This document shows positions 17,195-27,680 of a stretch of DNA of 64,000 nucleotides, piece after piece (position 1 is the stretch's first letter; each line of letters starts with the position of its first letter). The translations under genes were made by a program, and so were the position numbers. Below the pieces are notes generated by a model. It was not told the DNA's origin and searched no databases. It saw only the letters and a program-made list of their open reading frames with translations. Location of the stretch: positions 1-64,000 of the forward strand of contig USLU01000009.1 in NCBI GenBank assembly GCA_900555635.1, in the 5' to 3' direction. Origin of the DNA: an uncultured Bacteroides sp. (GTDB lineage: Bacteria > Bacteroidota > Bacteroidia > Bacteroidales > Bacteroidaceae).

Positions 17195-18742
17195 TTACCA
17201 ACCAGGATTCTGTTTCATACTCTTGTTTACATTCATCTCGGTAGCAGGGAACGGAAGCAATTCATGCTTGCCGGTCTTGAAGCCTGCGGAAGCATTCTTC
17301 TGTTCGGTCCAACTTACCCGACCATCTTTATAAAGCGCAGGTCTTTCTTGCCCCCTTTTAGCCAAAACAGTTGCTGCATCTCCCCAGCGAATCAAGTCTT
17401 GGTAACGACAACCTTCCATCCATAACTCCAAGCGTTTTTCCTTCTTGACATCATCCATTGTAACAGTACCTAAAGCCGGTAACTGAGCACGAGTACGCAC
17501 TTCATTCAAGTATTCGGCAGCCTTTGGAATGTTGTTCGTTTGCACATTTGCCTCAGCAGCCAGTAGCAAGACTTCGGCATAGCGCATAGCACGAGTATTA
17601 TTAGGACAACGCAACCAATAATAGTTAATAACATCTTCTTCATACACGCGATATTTCCAACTGAAATAACCGGCATTATCGGGCATATAAGCAATGGCTC
17701 CACTTAATGAGATACCTTGATTTTCCATTTGCTGATATGTTTTAATAGAGGCATTCAGACGATAAGTATCCCCCATTGCTATAAATGCATCATAAGATTC
17801 TTTGGTAGGGTTAAAGAATCCCCAACCGCCATGAGAATACACCTGAGTAGGTTCATTAAAAGAAAGCATATCGCCACGCCAATGCACATATACCCAAATC
17901 ATATTACTCATAATACCGGTCGCATTGTTAGCATCGTAGACATAATTACTCTCGAACATACTTTCACTATTGGCTTCGCCCTTCGTTGTCTGGATATTCT
18001 CAAAATCACCGGACAGTTTATACTTGCCGCTTGTAATTACGTCATTAAGTACAGTTACAGCACTGCTATAATTCTTCTGGAAAACGTACGCTTTACCCAA
18101 AAGAGCTTGTGCAAATTGTTTCGTAATGCGGTAAGTAAATTTATCAGGCCCCGATTTTTCATCTAAATCACCACTATTGATAGCTTCAGTCAAATCCTTA
18201 TTAACCAATGCCCACAATGCATCCGTATTACCATTTGCCTGTGAATATTCACTGGATGTAAGTGGATGGTCTACCAAAGGAGGTGTGCCCCAAAGACTAA
18301 TCAACTCGATATAAGACATGGCACGGAAAACTTTAGCTTCCGCCCGTGCACGGAGTTTAACGGCAGAATCCTCGCCCACATATTGGATGACTATATTTGC
18401 TGCATAGACTACTTTATACAGATTAGTATACAAGGTTTTAATATGAGAGAAATCAGAATCGAATGTATAAGTGGACAAAAGTTGCGCACTTGCAGCCGTC
18501 CAGCTTTCACCTGCCGAATAACAATCATCCGAAAGAAGATTCTTGAGCCAAAAAGCCGGTGCATAGGTATCTTTCCATTTGCTATAGCAGGCTATAATAG
18601 CTTCTTCTGCATCAGTATCTGTTTTATAAAAATCACCAAAAGTACTTACACCATGCTGCGAGATATCCAAGTTATCCTCACAAGAGGAGAATAGGGTGCA
18701 ACCGACAAGTAACAAACTTGATAAGATATATTTTGCTTTCAT
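17195..18742 (-). CDS. SusD-like surface nutrient-binding lipoprotein
   Basis: The 515-residue protein has a lipobox (LFSSC) and begins with the SusD-type CEDNLDISQHG segment. TPR-like helices (AEAKVFRAMSYIELISLWG, then NNIPKAAEYLNEVRTRA) and the C-terminal ERRLELWMEG-type motif (KKEKRLELWMEGCRYQDLI) are typical. SusD proteins cap the SusC channel at the outer membrane and bind the incoming glycan. It lies 20 bp after susC. Which glycan it binds cannot be told, but the operon context points to a short conjugate rather than a polymer. Confidence 0.94.
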   Translation of the reverse strand: MKAKYILSSLLLVGCTLFSSCEDNLDISQHGVSTFGDFYKTDTDAEEAIIACYSKWKDTYAPAFWLKNLLSDDCYSAGESWTAASAQLLSTYTFDSDFSHIKTLYTNLYKVVYAANIVIQYVGEDSAVKLRARAEAKVFRAMSYIELISLWGTPPLVDHPLTSSEYSQANGNTDALWALVNKDLTEAINSGDLDEKSGPDKFTYRITKQFAQALLGKAYVFQKNYSSAVTVLNDVITSGKYKLSGDFENIQTTKGEANSESMFESNYVYDANNATGIMSNMIWVYVHWRGDMLSFNEPTQVYSHGGWGFFNPTKESYDAFIAMGDTYRLNASIKTYQQMENQGISLSGAIAYMPDNAGYFSWKYRVYEEDVINYYWLRCPNNTRAMRYAEVLLLAAEANVQTNNIPKAAEYLNEVRTRAQLPALGTVTMDDVKKEKRLELWMEGCRYQDLIRWGDAATVLAKRGQERPALYKDGRVSWTEQKNASAGFKTGKHELLPFPATEMNVNKSMKQNPGW

Positions 18743-18762
18743 ATTGCGTATTAAATTAATGA

Positions 18763-21700
18763 TTAGAATACTACGTTTAAACCAAACACGACCTTCTTAC
18801 TGGATGGATAAGAACCCATATCCAACCCCATAGCACTACCTGTACTGGTAAACTCAGGGTCGAATCCCGGATATTTAGTTAACGTAAAGAAATCATCTAA
18901 GGAACAATAGAGACGAAGGTTACTTAGAAAGGCTTTCTTCAACAAGTTCTTAGGTAAACTATAACCTAGCTGAATCTGCTTTATCTTAAAATAAGAACCA
19001 TCGAATACAAACTTGGAACTCTTCAGGTATTTATCGTAATTGCTTGGATTAGAACGAGCATAGATTGCATTATCACCGGCTTTTGTCCAACGTCCATCGT
19101 AAAATTCCTTCAGAGTATTTGCTTTCATACGGGAAGTACGATTATAACCCGCAAAAATATCATTCCCTTGTGAACCGGAGCCAAAGATTGTCAAATCAAA
19201 TCCCTTCCATGCAGCAGTCAAAGTAATACCATAAGTAAAATCAGGTATTGCAGAACCTATTTCCGTCTGATCGGCATCTCCAATAATCTTATCATCATTC
19301 AAATCCGCAAATGTAGGATCACCAGTCTGAGGGTCAATACCGGTACATTTATAACCACGCATATACCAAATAGGATGGCCTTCTTCGAAGTAGTTCATCA
19401 CACCAATACCAGCACCTGTAGTACTCTCGATACGCTCCAATGTCTCATGCAAAAAAGTTACTTTATTCTTCAAAGTAGCAATATTAGCCCTAATACTATA
19501 ATTAAAGTCCTTAATATTGTCACGCCATGACACTTCAAATTCAAAACCGCTATTCTTAACATTACCTGCATTCATCGGCGAAGTAGTATTACCTACAATT
19601 AATGAAGGAGTAATACCTGTTACAATTAAATCTTTCGTTTTCTTTTCATAGTAGTCTGCACTAAAACTCAGGCGATCGTTCAACATACGAAGGTCAATAC
19701 CCAAATCCACCTGCTCCGAAGTTTCCCACTTCAGTTCGTAATTGCCGGTTGCAGAAGGTGAAGAACCTGTATCATAGGATACATCATTGCCCATCGGATA
19801 TTTGATATCGGATAAAATAGTAGCATCATACATATAATCGGACAAACCTGCTATACTACCATTCTGCCCCCAACTGGCGCGTAACTTCAAATGTGAAATC
19901 GACTTGAGGCTTGCCATAAACTTTTCATTGGAAAGAACCCAGCCAACAGATACAGCCGGAAAGTATCCCCATCTTTTCTGTAAAGGCAAAATAGACAAAT
20001 CGGCAGCATCGGCACGAAGCGTGAATTGAGCAAAATATTTACTGGCATAATCATAAGATAAACGACCAAAGTAAGAAAGATTGGCATATCTGCGTTTTTC
20101 CCCACCACTTACTGTACGGGTAGCCGTACCTGTTTGATAAGCAAAGTAAGCATAATTAGGATCTAATTTAGTAATACCCAAGTCCAGTTTGTCACCCGAA
20201 CGACTACCATTAATACCACCTGTTACTCCAAATGAAGTATTAGAAGAATAAGACATACCAATCATGGCATTCACATTATGCTTATCAGCAAATGTCTTGG
20301 TATAGTTAGCAAAGTTCTCCCACTGCCAGTAAGTAGTGTTTGCACTCGAAGCATTCACTGAAACATAATCCTGATAAAGGTCGGAACAAGTAAGATTAGG
20401 CATGATATAGCCATAAGAATTATTAAAACTATAGCGATAACCTAAGCGTGAAGTTACAACCAATTCCTTGATAGGAGTAAAGTCCAGATAAGTAGAACCA
20501 CTAAATATAAAACCTTCCCTCTTTGTTGTTCCACGATCTCGCATTATATACGGATTAATATTATTGGAGTCGCCATAAGGAGAAATGGAATAATAGTCTC
20601 CATTTTCATTCTGAAGTAAAGTATGCCCTTGATTTTGATAGTTTATCATAGTATCAGGTAGCTTATCAGCAGAATAGGTGACAGGGGTCAGGGGATCGAG
20701 CTGAATAGCAGACAGCATAAGTGATCCGGTTGCCGAACCTTCACTAACAGACTGTGCATGGAATCGAGAGAATGAATTGTTGGTAGTAAACTTCAACCAG
20801 TCTTTAATCTTATAATCGGCATTGATTGTACCGGTGATACGATCAAAAACATCCTTATTACCTACAATCGGACCATTGTTATTCAGATAAGAGATAGATG
20901 CGAATAATGAACCATTTTCATTAGCACCCTGGAAATTTACATTATGGCGCTGCATCATAGATGCTTCGAACGTTTCATTTATCCAATCGGTATTGGTCTT
21001 TCCATCCCAGTATTTGTCTATGGTCTGTTGAGGAATCAAATTACCTTCAACCATGTAGTTGATATATTCCTGAGCATTCAAAACTTTAGGAGTACGCCCC
21101 AATGTCTGAGAGGACATCTGAAAGTCATAAGAGATGCGCCGGATACCTTTTTTAGCTTTTCTGGTAGTAATCAATACAACACCATTACCAGCCTGAGCAC
21201 CATAGATAGCGGCAGAAGCAGCATCTTTCAATACTTCCATACTTTCGATATCATTTGGATCGATATTACTGATATCATTGGTACGCAAACCATCTACTAC
21301 ATACAAAGGATTAGAACTGGCATTACTACTGTAACCACGAATACGAATAGAAGGATTGGAACCTGGAGCGGCAGAAGAAGAAATAATCTGCACACCCGCC
21401 GTTTTACCTTGCAGTGCTTGCTCGGCATTCGTAATGGTTCTGTTTTCAAAATCTTCTGCTTTCACTGAAGAGATAGAACCTGTTACAGAGCTTTTCTTCT
21501 GTACACCATACCCTACCACTACAACTTCATCCAAGGTTTTGGAATCTTCTTTCATAATAATGCTGATAGTACCTTCAAGAGCTTTCTTTTCTTGAGTTAT
21601 ATAGCCAATATAAGAATATACAATGGTGGAACCTTCATTCGCATTCAAAGTATAGTTACCATCAAGGTCGGTAATAATTCCATTGGTAGTACCTTTTTCG

Positions 21701-21858
21701 AGTACACTTACACCAATCATCGGTTCATTTTGTTCGTCAACGATTTTACCTGATACTTTGACTTGTTTCTGTGCTAGAACAGAAGTAAAGCCTACTAAAA
21801 GGAATAGCACTAACGCCATTAACCTTCTCTGCTTGAATTGTGTTTCAATCTTTCTCAT
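18763..21858 (-). CDS. SusC-like TonB-dependent outer-membrane transporter
   Basis: At 1031 residues this is a full SusC: signal peptide, carboxypeptidase-regulatory-like domain (KVSGKIVDEQNEPMIGVSV), TonB-box region (LDEVVVVGYG), plug domain with the SusC hallmark AAIYGAQAGNGVVLITT, then the 22-strand barrel ending in VVFGLNVVF. With the SusD protein downstream it imports substrates across the outer membrane using TonB energy. It is the sixth gene of the operon, behind the cytoplasmic enzymes and permease. Confidence 0.95.
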   Translation of the reverse strand: MRKIETQFKQRRLMALVLFLLVGFTSVLAQKQVKVSGKIVDEQNEPMIGVSVLEKGTTNGIITDLDGNYTLNANEGSTIVYSYIGYITQEKKALEGTISIIMKEDSKTLDEVVVVGYGVQKKSSVTGSISSVKAEDFENRTITNAEQALQGKTAGVQIISSSAAPGSNPSIRIRGYSSNASSNPLYVVDGLRTNDISNIDPNDIESMEVLKDAASAAIYGAQAGNGVVLITTRKAKKGIRRISYDFQMSSQTLGRTPKVLNAQEYINYMVEGNLIPQQTIDKYWDGKTNTDWINETFEASMMQRHNVNFQGANENGSLFASISYLNNNGPIVGNKDVFDRITGTINADYKIKDWLKFTTNNSFSRFHAQSVSEGSATGSLMLSAIQLDPLTPVTYSADKLPDTMINYQNQGHTLLQNENGDYYSISPYGDSNNINPYIMRDRGTTKREGFIFSGSTYLDFTPIKELVVTSRLGYRYSFNNSYGYIMPNLTCSDLYQDYVSVNASSANTTYWQWENFANYTKTFADKHNVNAMIGMSYSSNTSFGVTGGINGSRSGDKLDLGITKLDPNYAYFAYQTGTATRTVSGGEKRRYANLSYFGRLSYDYASKYFAQFTLRADAADLSILPLQKRWGYFPAVSVGWVLSNEKFMASLKSISHLKLRASWGQNGSIAGLSDYMYDATILSDIKYPMGNDVSYDTGSSPSATGNYELKWETSEQVDLGIDLRMLNDRLSFSADYYEKKTKDLIVTGITPSLIVGNTTSPMNAGNVKNSGFEFEVSWRDNIKDFNYSIRANIATLKNKVTFLHETLERIESTTGAGIGVMNYFEEGHPIWYMRGYKCTGIDPQTGDPTFADLNDDKIIGDADQTEIGSAIPDFTYGITLTAAWKGFDLTIFGSGSQGNDIFAGYNRTSRMKANTLKEFYDGRWTKAGDNAIYARSNPSNYDKYLKSSKFVFDGSYFKIKQIQLGYSLPKNLLKKAFLSNLRLYCSLDDFFTLTKYPGFDPEFTSTGSAMGLDMGSYPSSKKVVFGLNVVF

Positions 21859-21894
21859 TTCATACTATTTTGGGTTAACAATGAATTAAAACAA

Positions 21895-22911
21895 TCAATT
21901 GGAAAGTGTGATACATATCAAACCTATTACAAACAGGCCAAACATGATCGTAATCAAGGGTATTGTACCTTTAGGAGCTCCTTTGAACTCCTTCCACACA
22001 AAGAATCCCCAGATCATAGCCACCACTGGTGCAGCATTGCTCAACGCATAAGATATAGCTGGATTAGCAGAGCCGGCTCCCATAAAACTAACTACCATGC
22101 CACTCATCCAGATAAATCCTCCCAGCATACCTATAAGATGTGTACGGGCATCACCTTTCCTATAATCCTTCATTGTTACCTTGTTGCCTTGTGCAGGATG
22201 ATTCATGGCAAAAGTATTGAAGAGTGGAGTAGTAATAAGTACGCCCGTTGCAAAGCAGAATACACCGGTATAAGGAGTGAGGGTACCCGTACCGCCTGTA
22301 ACATACTGCGGATCGAGGGATTTCACAACCAATCCATAGAAAAACATGATGGCAATACCTGCAACAATAGCAAGAAGAATACCTTTCTTGGGGGTGGATG
22401 CATTAGTTGCCGACATCTTTCCATAAGCTTTTCCGCATATAAGAATGGCAATGACAATAATTACTACACCTATCCAAAGCAGTGTCTGATTTCCTGGGTA
22501 GACTTCACCTGCCAGAGAAATCAATAAGTAATTGAAGACAATTCCTCCTATCCAAGCCAGTCCGCCGCCAATAGGAAATCCCACTGACATTCCGGCTACA
22601 GCTATAGCAGCAGTCAGGAAAATATTCCCGAAGTTCCATACCATACCGCCCAGTAAAGCATACTTCATACTATTCCAGTCCAGTACTGCTAAATCTTCAA
22701 AGAAAGTACGTCCTTCACCTCCCAGGCTACCCAAGGTAAGAGCAGCTAGTAAAGCAGTGAGAAACAACCCCAAAGTCAAGTCCCAATAGAAAAGTTCAAA
22801 GCTCCACTTTTTTGAAGCCACCATCTTTTGCGTATTGGCCCATGATCCCCAGCAAAGGCAACAATAAGCACAGCATAAAATAGCTAATATATAGTTGTTT
22901 ACAAGTATCAT
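21895..22911 (-). CDS. GRP/DMT-type sugar permease, inner membrane
   Basis: The 338-residue protein has about ten hydrophobic segments and a DMT-superfamily internal duplication, most like the glucose/ribose porter or RhaT group (NNYILAILCCAYCCLCWGSW at the start, VVAMIWGFFVWKEF near the end). Such permeases carry a monosaccharide across the inner membrane with a cation. Placed between SusC and the fucose-isomerase-like enzyme, it is likely the route by which the released sugar reaches the cytoplasm. No exact substrate can be assigned. Confidence 0.78.
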   Translation of the reverse strand: MILVNNYILAILCCAYCCLCWGSWANTQKMVASKKWSFELFYWDLTLGLFLTALLAALTLGSLGGEGRTFFEDLAVLDWNSMKYALLGGMVWNFGNIFLTAAIAVAGMSVGFPIGGGLAWIGGIVFNYLLISLAGEVYPGNQTLLWIGVVIIVIAILICGKAYGKMSATNASTPKKGILLAIVAGIAIMFFYGLVVKSLDPQYVTGGTGTLTPYTGVFCFATGVLITTPLFNTFAMNHPAQGNKVTMKDYRKGDARTHLIGMLGGFIWMSGMVVSFMGAGSANPAISYALSNAAPVVAMIWGFFVWKEFKGAPKGTIPLITIMFGLFVIGLICITLSN

Positions 22912-22941
22912 AAATCTTTTCGGTTTTACTGTGTGATTCTA

Positions 22942-24366
22942 TTATTCATGCACATATAGGTTCCAGCCGAGGTAATTTTCAATGGCTTCATTCAGAATAT
23001 CCTGCACATCAGTTCGTACCATTGCTACATGGTGCTCATAACCATTTTTACAGATATGTTTCATAAGAATTTGCAGATTGTTTACTTTCGTCACTGCAAT
23101 ACATCCATCCATTCCATAAGGATCATCCGTTATTTCACCGGTTCCCAAATAAGCCTTAATGCAACCTTTAGTATCATCTGTAGAGATGCGGAAGAACGTG
23201 AATTCACCTTTAGATACTTTTCCATATACAGCACCAAATGTATTTATCTTACCCAGCGTACGACCTAAAACGCCTAAAGTGCCAAGCTTCAAATCGTTTT
23301 GAACAAATGATTTAGGAAAGTTTCCACAATGGGTACAAACACACTTATTACGATCTTCGGCAAAATTGTTATTCCAATCAAGTAGTGCTGACTGACCTTT
23401 TGAGGCCAATGTCAATGCATACATGGATACAGCACCTGCAATATCAACTTCACAAGCAGCAGGAAGCAGCTTCTCTCCTAACATACTCATTGTTACACAT
23501 GCAGCACAACCATAATTTTGTTCCAAAGAATCCCAGCACTGGATAGCCACTGCATCAATCTGATTAGCTTCAATCCACCGTTCTACAGCCACTCCAAACT
23601 TTGCCTGTAAAACCAGCTTTTCACTATATTCTTTAGGAACAACTGCATAACATTTTATTTCTTCCAGTTTCTTCAACAATTCCGCATCCGTATCTTCAAT
23701 CTTACGGGCAGCACCAAGAATTTCTGAAAGATCGACCGGGACTACGGTTATACCACTTTTTTGCAGTAGTTTTTCGCTAGCACGCACTGTTTGGAATCCG
23801 GCGGGGCGAGCACCTATAGCGCCTATACGAGCATGACGCAAACCATTGACTACCCGACATATACCAGCAAATTTATTGATATCCTTAGTCAGTAAATCAG
23901 AATAAATCGAATAGGTGTGTAAAGCTGTGTCAGTAAAAGGTATTCCATATTGATAAAGATTGTTGCAAACGGATATTTTGCCACAGAATGCGTCACGACG
24001 GCTATCCAAATCAACTTTGTCGTTTTCGTCATCACACGCTTGTACTAAAACCGGGACATTTAAATCGGCCACACTAATAGCATTGATAATACCAATCTCG
24101 AAACCAAAGTTTGGCAGCGAAACAATTATACCATCTATACGATCGCGGTTCTTACGAAAAAGTTCGGCACACAGCAGTCCATCTTCCCGCGTTTCTATAC
24201 TGCTACTACCAGTAGGAGTTGAATCTTCGGGTAAAATTACATAGTCATAACCTTCATCCGTGAGAGTTTTCAACAGTTGGTTACGTACATCTTTTGCTAA
24301 TTCTGAATTGAAATAAGCGCGGGTGCCGATTATAACACCAAAGCACATTTTTTTCTTGTTTTTCAT
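22942..24366 (-). CDS. L-fucose/L-arabinose isomerase-like sugar isomerase
   Basis: A 474-residue protein, starting at ATG 24366 rather than the TTG two codons upstream. It has the FucI/AraA-type fold: an N-terminal GVIIGTRAYFNSELAKD segment, QCWDSLEQNYGCAAC and ACEVDIAGAVSMYA metal/active-site region, then DWNNNF and CVCTHCGNFP. Family members convert aldoses to ketoses with a divalent metal. In the known D-apiose pathway, as I recall it, an isomerase of this superfamily makes apulose, which is then phosphorylated by a FGGY kinase, exactly the next gene. L-fucose itself is unlikely because no fuculose aldolase is present. Confidence 0.8.
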   Translation of the reverse strand: MKNKKKMCFGVIIGTRAYFNSELAKDVRNQLLKTLTDEGYDYVILPEDSTPTGSSSIETREDGLLCAELFRKNRDRIDGIIVSLPNFGFEIGIINAISVADLNVPVLVQACDDENDKVDLDSRRDAFCGKISVCNNLYQYGIPFTDTALHTYSIYSDLLTKDINKFAGICRVVNGLRHARIGAIGARPAGFQTVRASEKLLQKSGITVVPVDLSEILGAARKIEDTDAELLKKLEEIKCYAVVPKEYSEKLVLQAKFGVAVERWIEANQIDAVAIQCWDSLEQNYGCAACVTMSMLGEKLLPAACEVDIAGAVSMYALTLASKGQSALLDWNNNFAEDRNKCVCTHCGNFPKSFVQNDLKLGTLGVLGRTLGKINTFGAVYGKVSKGEFTFFRISTDDTKGCIKAYLGTGEITDDPYGMDGCIAVTKVNNLQILMKHICKNGYEHHVAMVRTDVQDILNEAIENYLGWNLYVHE

Positions 24367-24407
24367 TGTCAATTGAAGGGTATTAAATGTTTAAATAAAG
24401 GAATTTT

Positions 24408-25889
24408 CTATTTGATGAGTTGACTTACAGCATTTTGCCAACCTTTACATAATTTCTCGATTTGTTGTGCATTATCTTGGGGAGTAATCCGCCAGCGACT
24501 TTTTCGAAGAGTCGCCACTTGTTCAAAGCTGGTCCAAACTTGCCGGGCTATTCCATTCATGACGACTGCTCCCAGAGCCGAAGCTTCTTCTATATCTGAA
24601 CAATCAATGGGGACACGCAAACAATCAGCCTGAAATTGCATCAAGAATTTATTTTTCGTTGGACCGCCATCTACACGAATCTCCTTCAAATCGATACCGG
24701 CTTGAGAAGTCATTGTCTTCACTAAGTCATTTACTTGATAAGCAATCGATTCGAGTGCCGCCCTGAGTAAATGAGCACGTTCGGTTCCTAAGGTCATACC
24801 TAAAATAGCCGCTTTCACATCACTATGCCACCATGGCGCGCCCAATCCGGCAAAAGCAGGAACGAAATATACACCACTATTATCTTCCACTGATGCAGCT
24901 TGCTCTTCCACTTCACCTGGTGATGAAATTAGTCCTAGTCTTTGCTCAAGCCATTTGATGGTCGCTCCTGTACAATGAATATTACCTTCAAAAGCATAAA
25001 ATACTTTTCCAAAAGCAGCAAACCCAACAGAGGTAACCAGACCTTCGGGAGCAGGCACTATATTTTCACCAATGTTCACCATTACAGACGAGCCTGTACC
25101 ATACGTAGTTTTTCCCAATCCTGCCTCAAAACACATCTGCCCAGCCAGCGCTCCATGTGAATCGCCTAATACACCTGCTATAAGGATAGGTTCCTTAAAT
25201 AAACCTGCAATTGTTGTATCTCCAAAAATGGCATCACATGGTAATATTTCCGCCATCATACTTCTAGGTATTGTAAATAACCTCAATAGATCATTATCCC
25301 ATTGTAAAGTATGAATATTCATGAGTAACGTTCTGGAAGCATTGGTATAATCCGTCACATGACGCTTTCCTCCTGTTAATTTCCAAATAAGCCATGAATC
25401 AATTGTGCCCATCAATAAGTCTCCATTATCGGCAGCATAACGGGCACCTTCCACATTGTCAAGAATCCATTTAACACCACTCGCAGAAAAATAGGGATCG
25501 ATCAGCAAACCACTTTTAGCCTGCACCATTTCACTATAATCCTGTCTCTTCAGTTCGTTACAGAATTCAGCCCCACGCATGCACTGCCATACTACCGCAT
25601 TATATACTGGTCTGCCTGTATGCTTATTCCAAACCACCACTGTTTCACGCTGGTTTGTAATTGCCAATGAGTAAGTTACACCCTTAAAATCTTCATCTTT
25701 CAATAATTCAGAAATACCTTCCAGTACATTTTGATAGATTTCTTCAGCATCATGCTCTACCCATCCCACTTGTGGATAATATTGTTGATGGCTTGTGTTG
25801 ACGCGACGTATCATTTCGCACTTCTCATTGAAAAGCATAATCTTGGTAGCGGAAGTACTTTGATCTATTGCAATAATTGAGTTTTTCAT
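24408..25889 (-). CDS. FGGY-family carbohydrate kinase (glycerol-kinase-like; candidate apulose kinase)
   Basis: The 493-residue protein has the ATP-binding IAIDQSTSATKIMLF at the N-terminus, MGTIDSWLIWKLTGG and DYTNASRTLLMNI in the middle, GTGSSVMVNIG, and the C-terminal FGGY signature region (IRVDGGPTKNKFLMQF). The overall pattern is close to GlpK, but glycerol metabolism genes are absent and the neighbours are an isomerase and a split transketolase. The sugar phosphorylated is therefore more likely a ketose such as apulose or xylulose. Cytoplasmic. It lies 23 bp after the transketolase C-subunit gene. Confidence 0.85.
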   Translation of the reverse strand: MKNSIIAIDQSTSATKIMLFNEKCEMIRRVNTSHQQYYPQVGWVEHDAEEIYQNVLEGISELLKDEDFKGVTYSLAITNQRETVVVWNKHTGRPVYNAVVWQCMRGAEFCNELKRQDYSEMVQAKSGLLIDPYFSASGVKWILDNVEGARYAADNGDLLMGTIDSWLIWKLTGGKRHVTDYTNASRTLLMNIHTLQWDNDLLRLFTIPRSMMAEILPCDAIFGDTTIAGLFKEPILIAGVLGDSHGALAGQMCFEAGLGKTTYGTGSSVMVNIGENIVPAPEGLVTSVGFAAFGKVFYAFEGNIHCTGATIKWLEQRLGLISSPGEVEEQAASVEDNSGVYFVPAFAGLGAPWWHSDVKAAILGMTLGTERAHLLRAALESIAYQVNDLVKTMTSQAGIDLKEIRVDGGPTKNKFLMQFQADCLRVPIDCSDIEEASALGAVVMNGIARQVWTSFEQVATLRKSRWRITPQDNAQQIEKLCKGWQNAVSQLIK

Positions 25890-25912
25890 GTCATGTAGAA
25901 TTAAGGTGGATA

Positions 25913-26836
25913 TTATTTAAGGAATTCGATAGCTGCTTTCATTATTCCTCCAGAGTCAAGACCATAATGAGCGAAAATTTCACTGGAACTGCCATGTACT
26001 ACATTCTCATTAGGAATCCCTATAATTTTTACTGGTACCGGATGTTCTGAAATAATCTCAGTGACCATAGCTCCAAGTCCACCATATTGGCTATGTTCTT
26101 CAACGGTAATAATACGTCTCGTTTCAGCAGCTGCCTTCAGTACTGCTGCTTCATCACAAGGTTTGATGAAGGACATATCCAATACACGTGCAAAAATTCC
26201 TTCATCACGCAATTTCAAACCAGCCTGATATGCATGGTATACAGTTTCTCCCGTACCAATAATAGTTAGATCAATGCCATCAAGTAATGTATTGGCCTTA
26301 CCCATCGCAAAATCAAAATCATCGTTTTCATAAACATCAGGAACTGCGGCTCGACCAACCCGTACATATACAGGTTCTGGAAAATCCACCAAAAACTCGA
26401 CCAGTCTCTTAGTCTGACGGGCATCACATGGTAATACAATATTCATTCCCGGGAAAGTACGCAACACAGCTATATCGTGCAGACTATGATGAGTAGCCCC
26501 CAAAGCACCATAAGCGACACCACCACTTACCCCCAGTATTTTTACATTGTTACGGCTATATGCCAAATCGACTTTCACTTGCTCCAAACTACGAGCCACA
26601 TAAAAGCATGCGGGACCACATACAAAAACTTTTTTACCACTATGCGCCAATCCGGCAGAAATTCCTACCGCATCTTGTTCAGCAATACCGCATTCCACAA
26701 ATTGTTGCGGCAACTCTTTAGCAAACTCATCTAATGTTACTGAGCCACGGGCATCCGTAGTAACAGCAATAATATCCTTATCCGCCCTAGCTAATGCCAA
26801 CAATGTATCCGTGAAACTTTTTCTACAAGCTACCAT
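25913..26836 (-). CDS. Transketolase C-terminal subunit
   Basis: The 307-residue protein comprises the pyrimidine-binding and C-terminal domains of transketolase, with FVECGIAEQDAVGISAGLA supplying the conserved Glu that activates thiamine diphosphate. The tail EIFAHYGLDSGGIMKAAIEF is usual. Together with the next gene, 1 bp away, it forms a two-polypeptide transketolase. Such split enzymes are found in catabolic clusters, including apulose-4-phosphate transketolase; in that case the products would be dihydroxyacetone phosphate and xylulose 5-phosphate. Confidence 0.9.
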   Translation of the reverse strand: MVACRKSFTDTLLALARADKDIIAVTTDARGSVTLDEFAKELPQQFVECGIAEQDAVGISAGLAHSGKKVFVCGPACFYVARSLEQVKVDLAYSRNNVKILGVSGGVAYGALGATHHSLHDIAVLRTFPGMNIVLPCDARQTKRLVEFLVDFPEPVYVRVGRAAVPDVYENDDFDFAMGKANTLLDGIDLTIIGTGETVYHAYQAGLKLRDEGIFARVLDMSFIKPCDEAAVLKAAAETRRIITVEEHSQYGGLGAMVTEIISEHPVPVKIIGIPNENVVHGSSSEIFAHYGLDSGGIMKAAIEFLK

Positions 26837-26837
26837 A

Positions 26838-27671
26838 TTATTTGTTTTCTAAGTTTTTAATTCTGTCTGATATTTCCTGTATGGCTTGTGCATATTGCCC
26901 TGCATTTGGAACACCATGATGCCATTTAGCAACACCTTCCATAAATGAGACACCTTTTCCTTTCGTAGTATGGGCTACTAATAAATGAGGATGATGGTTT
27001 GCATAATCAATAGAGTCAAAAGTCCTGATGATGTCCTCCATATCGTCACCATTCATATCTTTCACTTCCCAACCAAACGCAGACCAACGATCAGAAATAT
27101 CATCAAGTCCCATTACATCTTCCGTATCACCACTGATTTGTAAGTGGTTGCGATCAATGATAGCCACAAGATTATCCAGTTTATATTGATGTGCTGCCAT
27201 CGCAGCCTCATAGATAGATCCTTCACCTTGTTCACCGTCTCCCATCAGCACATAAGTTTTATAGCTCATTTTATCCATTTTTGCCGCAATCGCTATACCG
27301 ACCCCAACAGATAATCCATGTCCCAATGCTCCGGTATTAACTTCAATACCCGGAACTTCAATGGTAGGGTGTCCCGAAAGGATAGACCTATATTGCCCTA
27401 ATGTATTCAACACGTCTTCGGTAATAAAGCCTTTTGACTCCAAGGTTACATACAGAGCTTCTACACAATGTCCTTTGCTCATAATGAAGCGATCTCGCAA
27501 ATGATCTTTAGGAGAATCAGCATTCACAGTCATCACATTAAAATATAAAGCTGTAAGAATATTGAGACACGATAAGTCTCCACCAATATGACCAGCTTTT
27601 GATTTATAGATGATTTCTATTAATCTTTTTCGATTTACTTCCGATTGCAGTATTAATTCTTTTGTTTTCAT
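26838..27671 (-). CDS. Transketolase N-terminal subunit
   Basis: The 277-residue protein is the thiamine-diphosphate-binding N-terminal half. It shows SKGHCVEALY, GHGLSVGVGIAIAAKM and the GDGEQGEGSIYEAAM ... IIDRN motif that holds the magnesium-diphosphate. It is the first gene of the ten-gene operon, facing ribB across a 256-bp divergent promoter with four CGAAA-type sites. The spacing of 1 bp to the C-subunit gene points to equal expression of both. Confidence 0.9.
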   Translation of the reverse strand: MKTKELILQSEVNRKRLIEIIYKSKAGHIGGDLSCLNILTALYFNVMTVNADSPKDHLRDRFIMSKGHCVEALYVTLESKGFITEDVLNTLGQYRSILSGHPTIEVPGIEVNTGALGHGLSVGVGIAIAAKMDKMSYKTYVLMGDGEQGEGSIYEAAMAAHQYKLDNLVAIIDRNHLQISGDTEDVMGLDDISDRWSAFGWEVKDMNGDDMEDIIRTFDSIDYANHHPHLLVAHTTKGKGVSFMEGVAKWHHGVPNAGQYAQAIQEISDRIKNLENK

Positions 27672-27680
27672 AGTTTGATT

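Noticed and set aside
22942..24366. Fucose utilisation operon
   Set aside because: No fuculokinase-aldolase pair is present; a split transketolase takes that place.
24408..25889. Calling the FGGY kinase glpK
   Set aside because: Similarity is GlpK-like, but no glycerol facilitator or glycerol-3-phosphate dehydrogenase is nearby and the operon encodes a sugar isomerase and transketolase.
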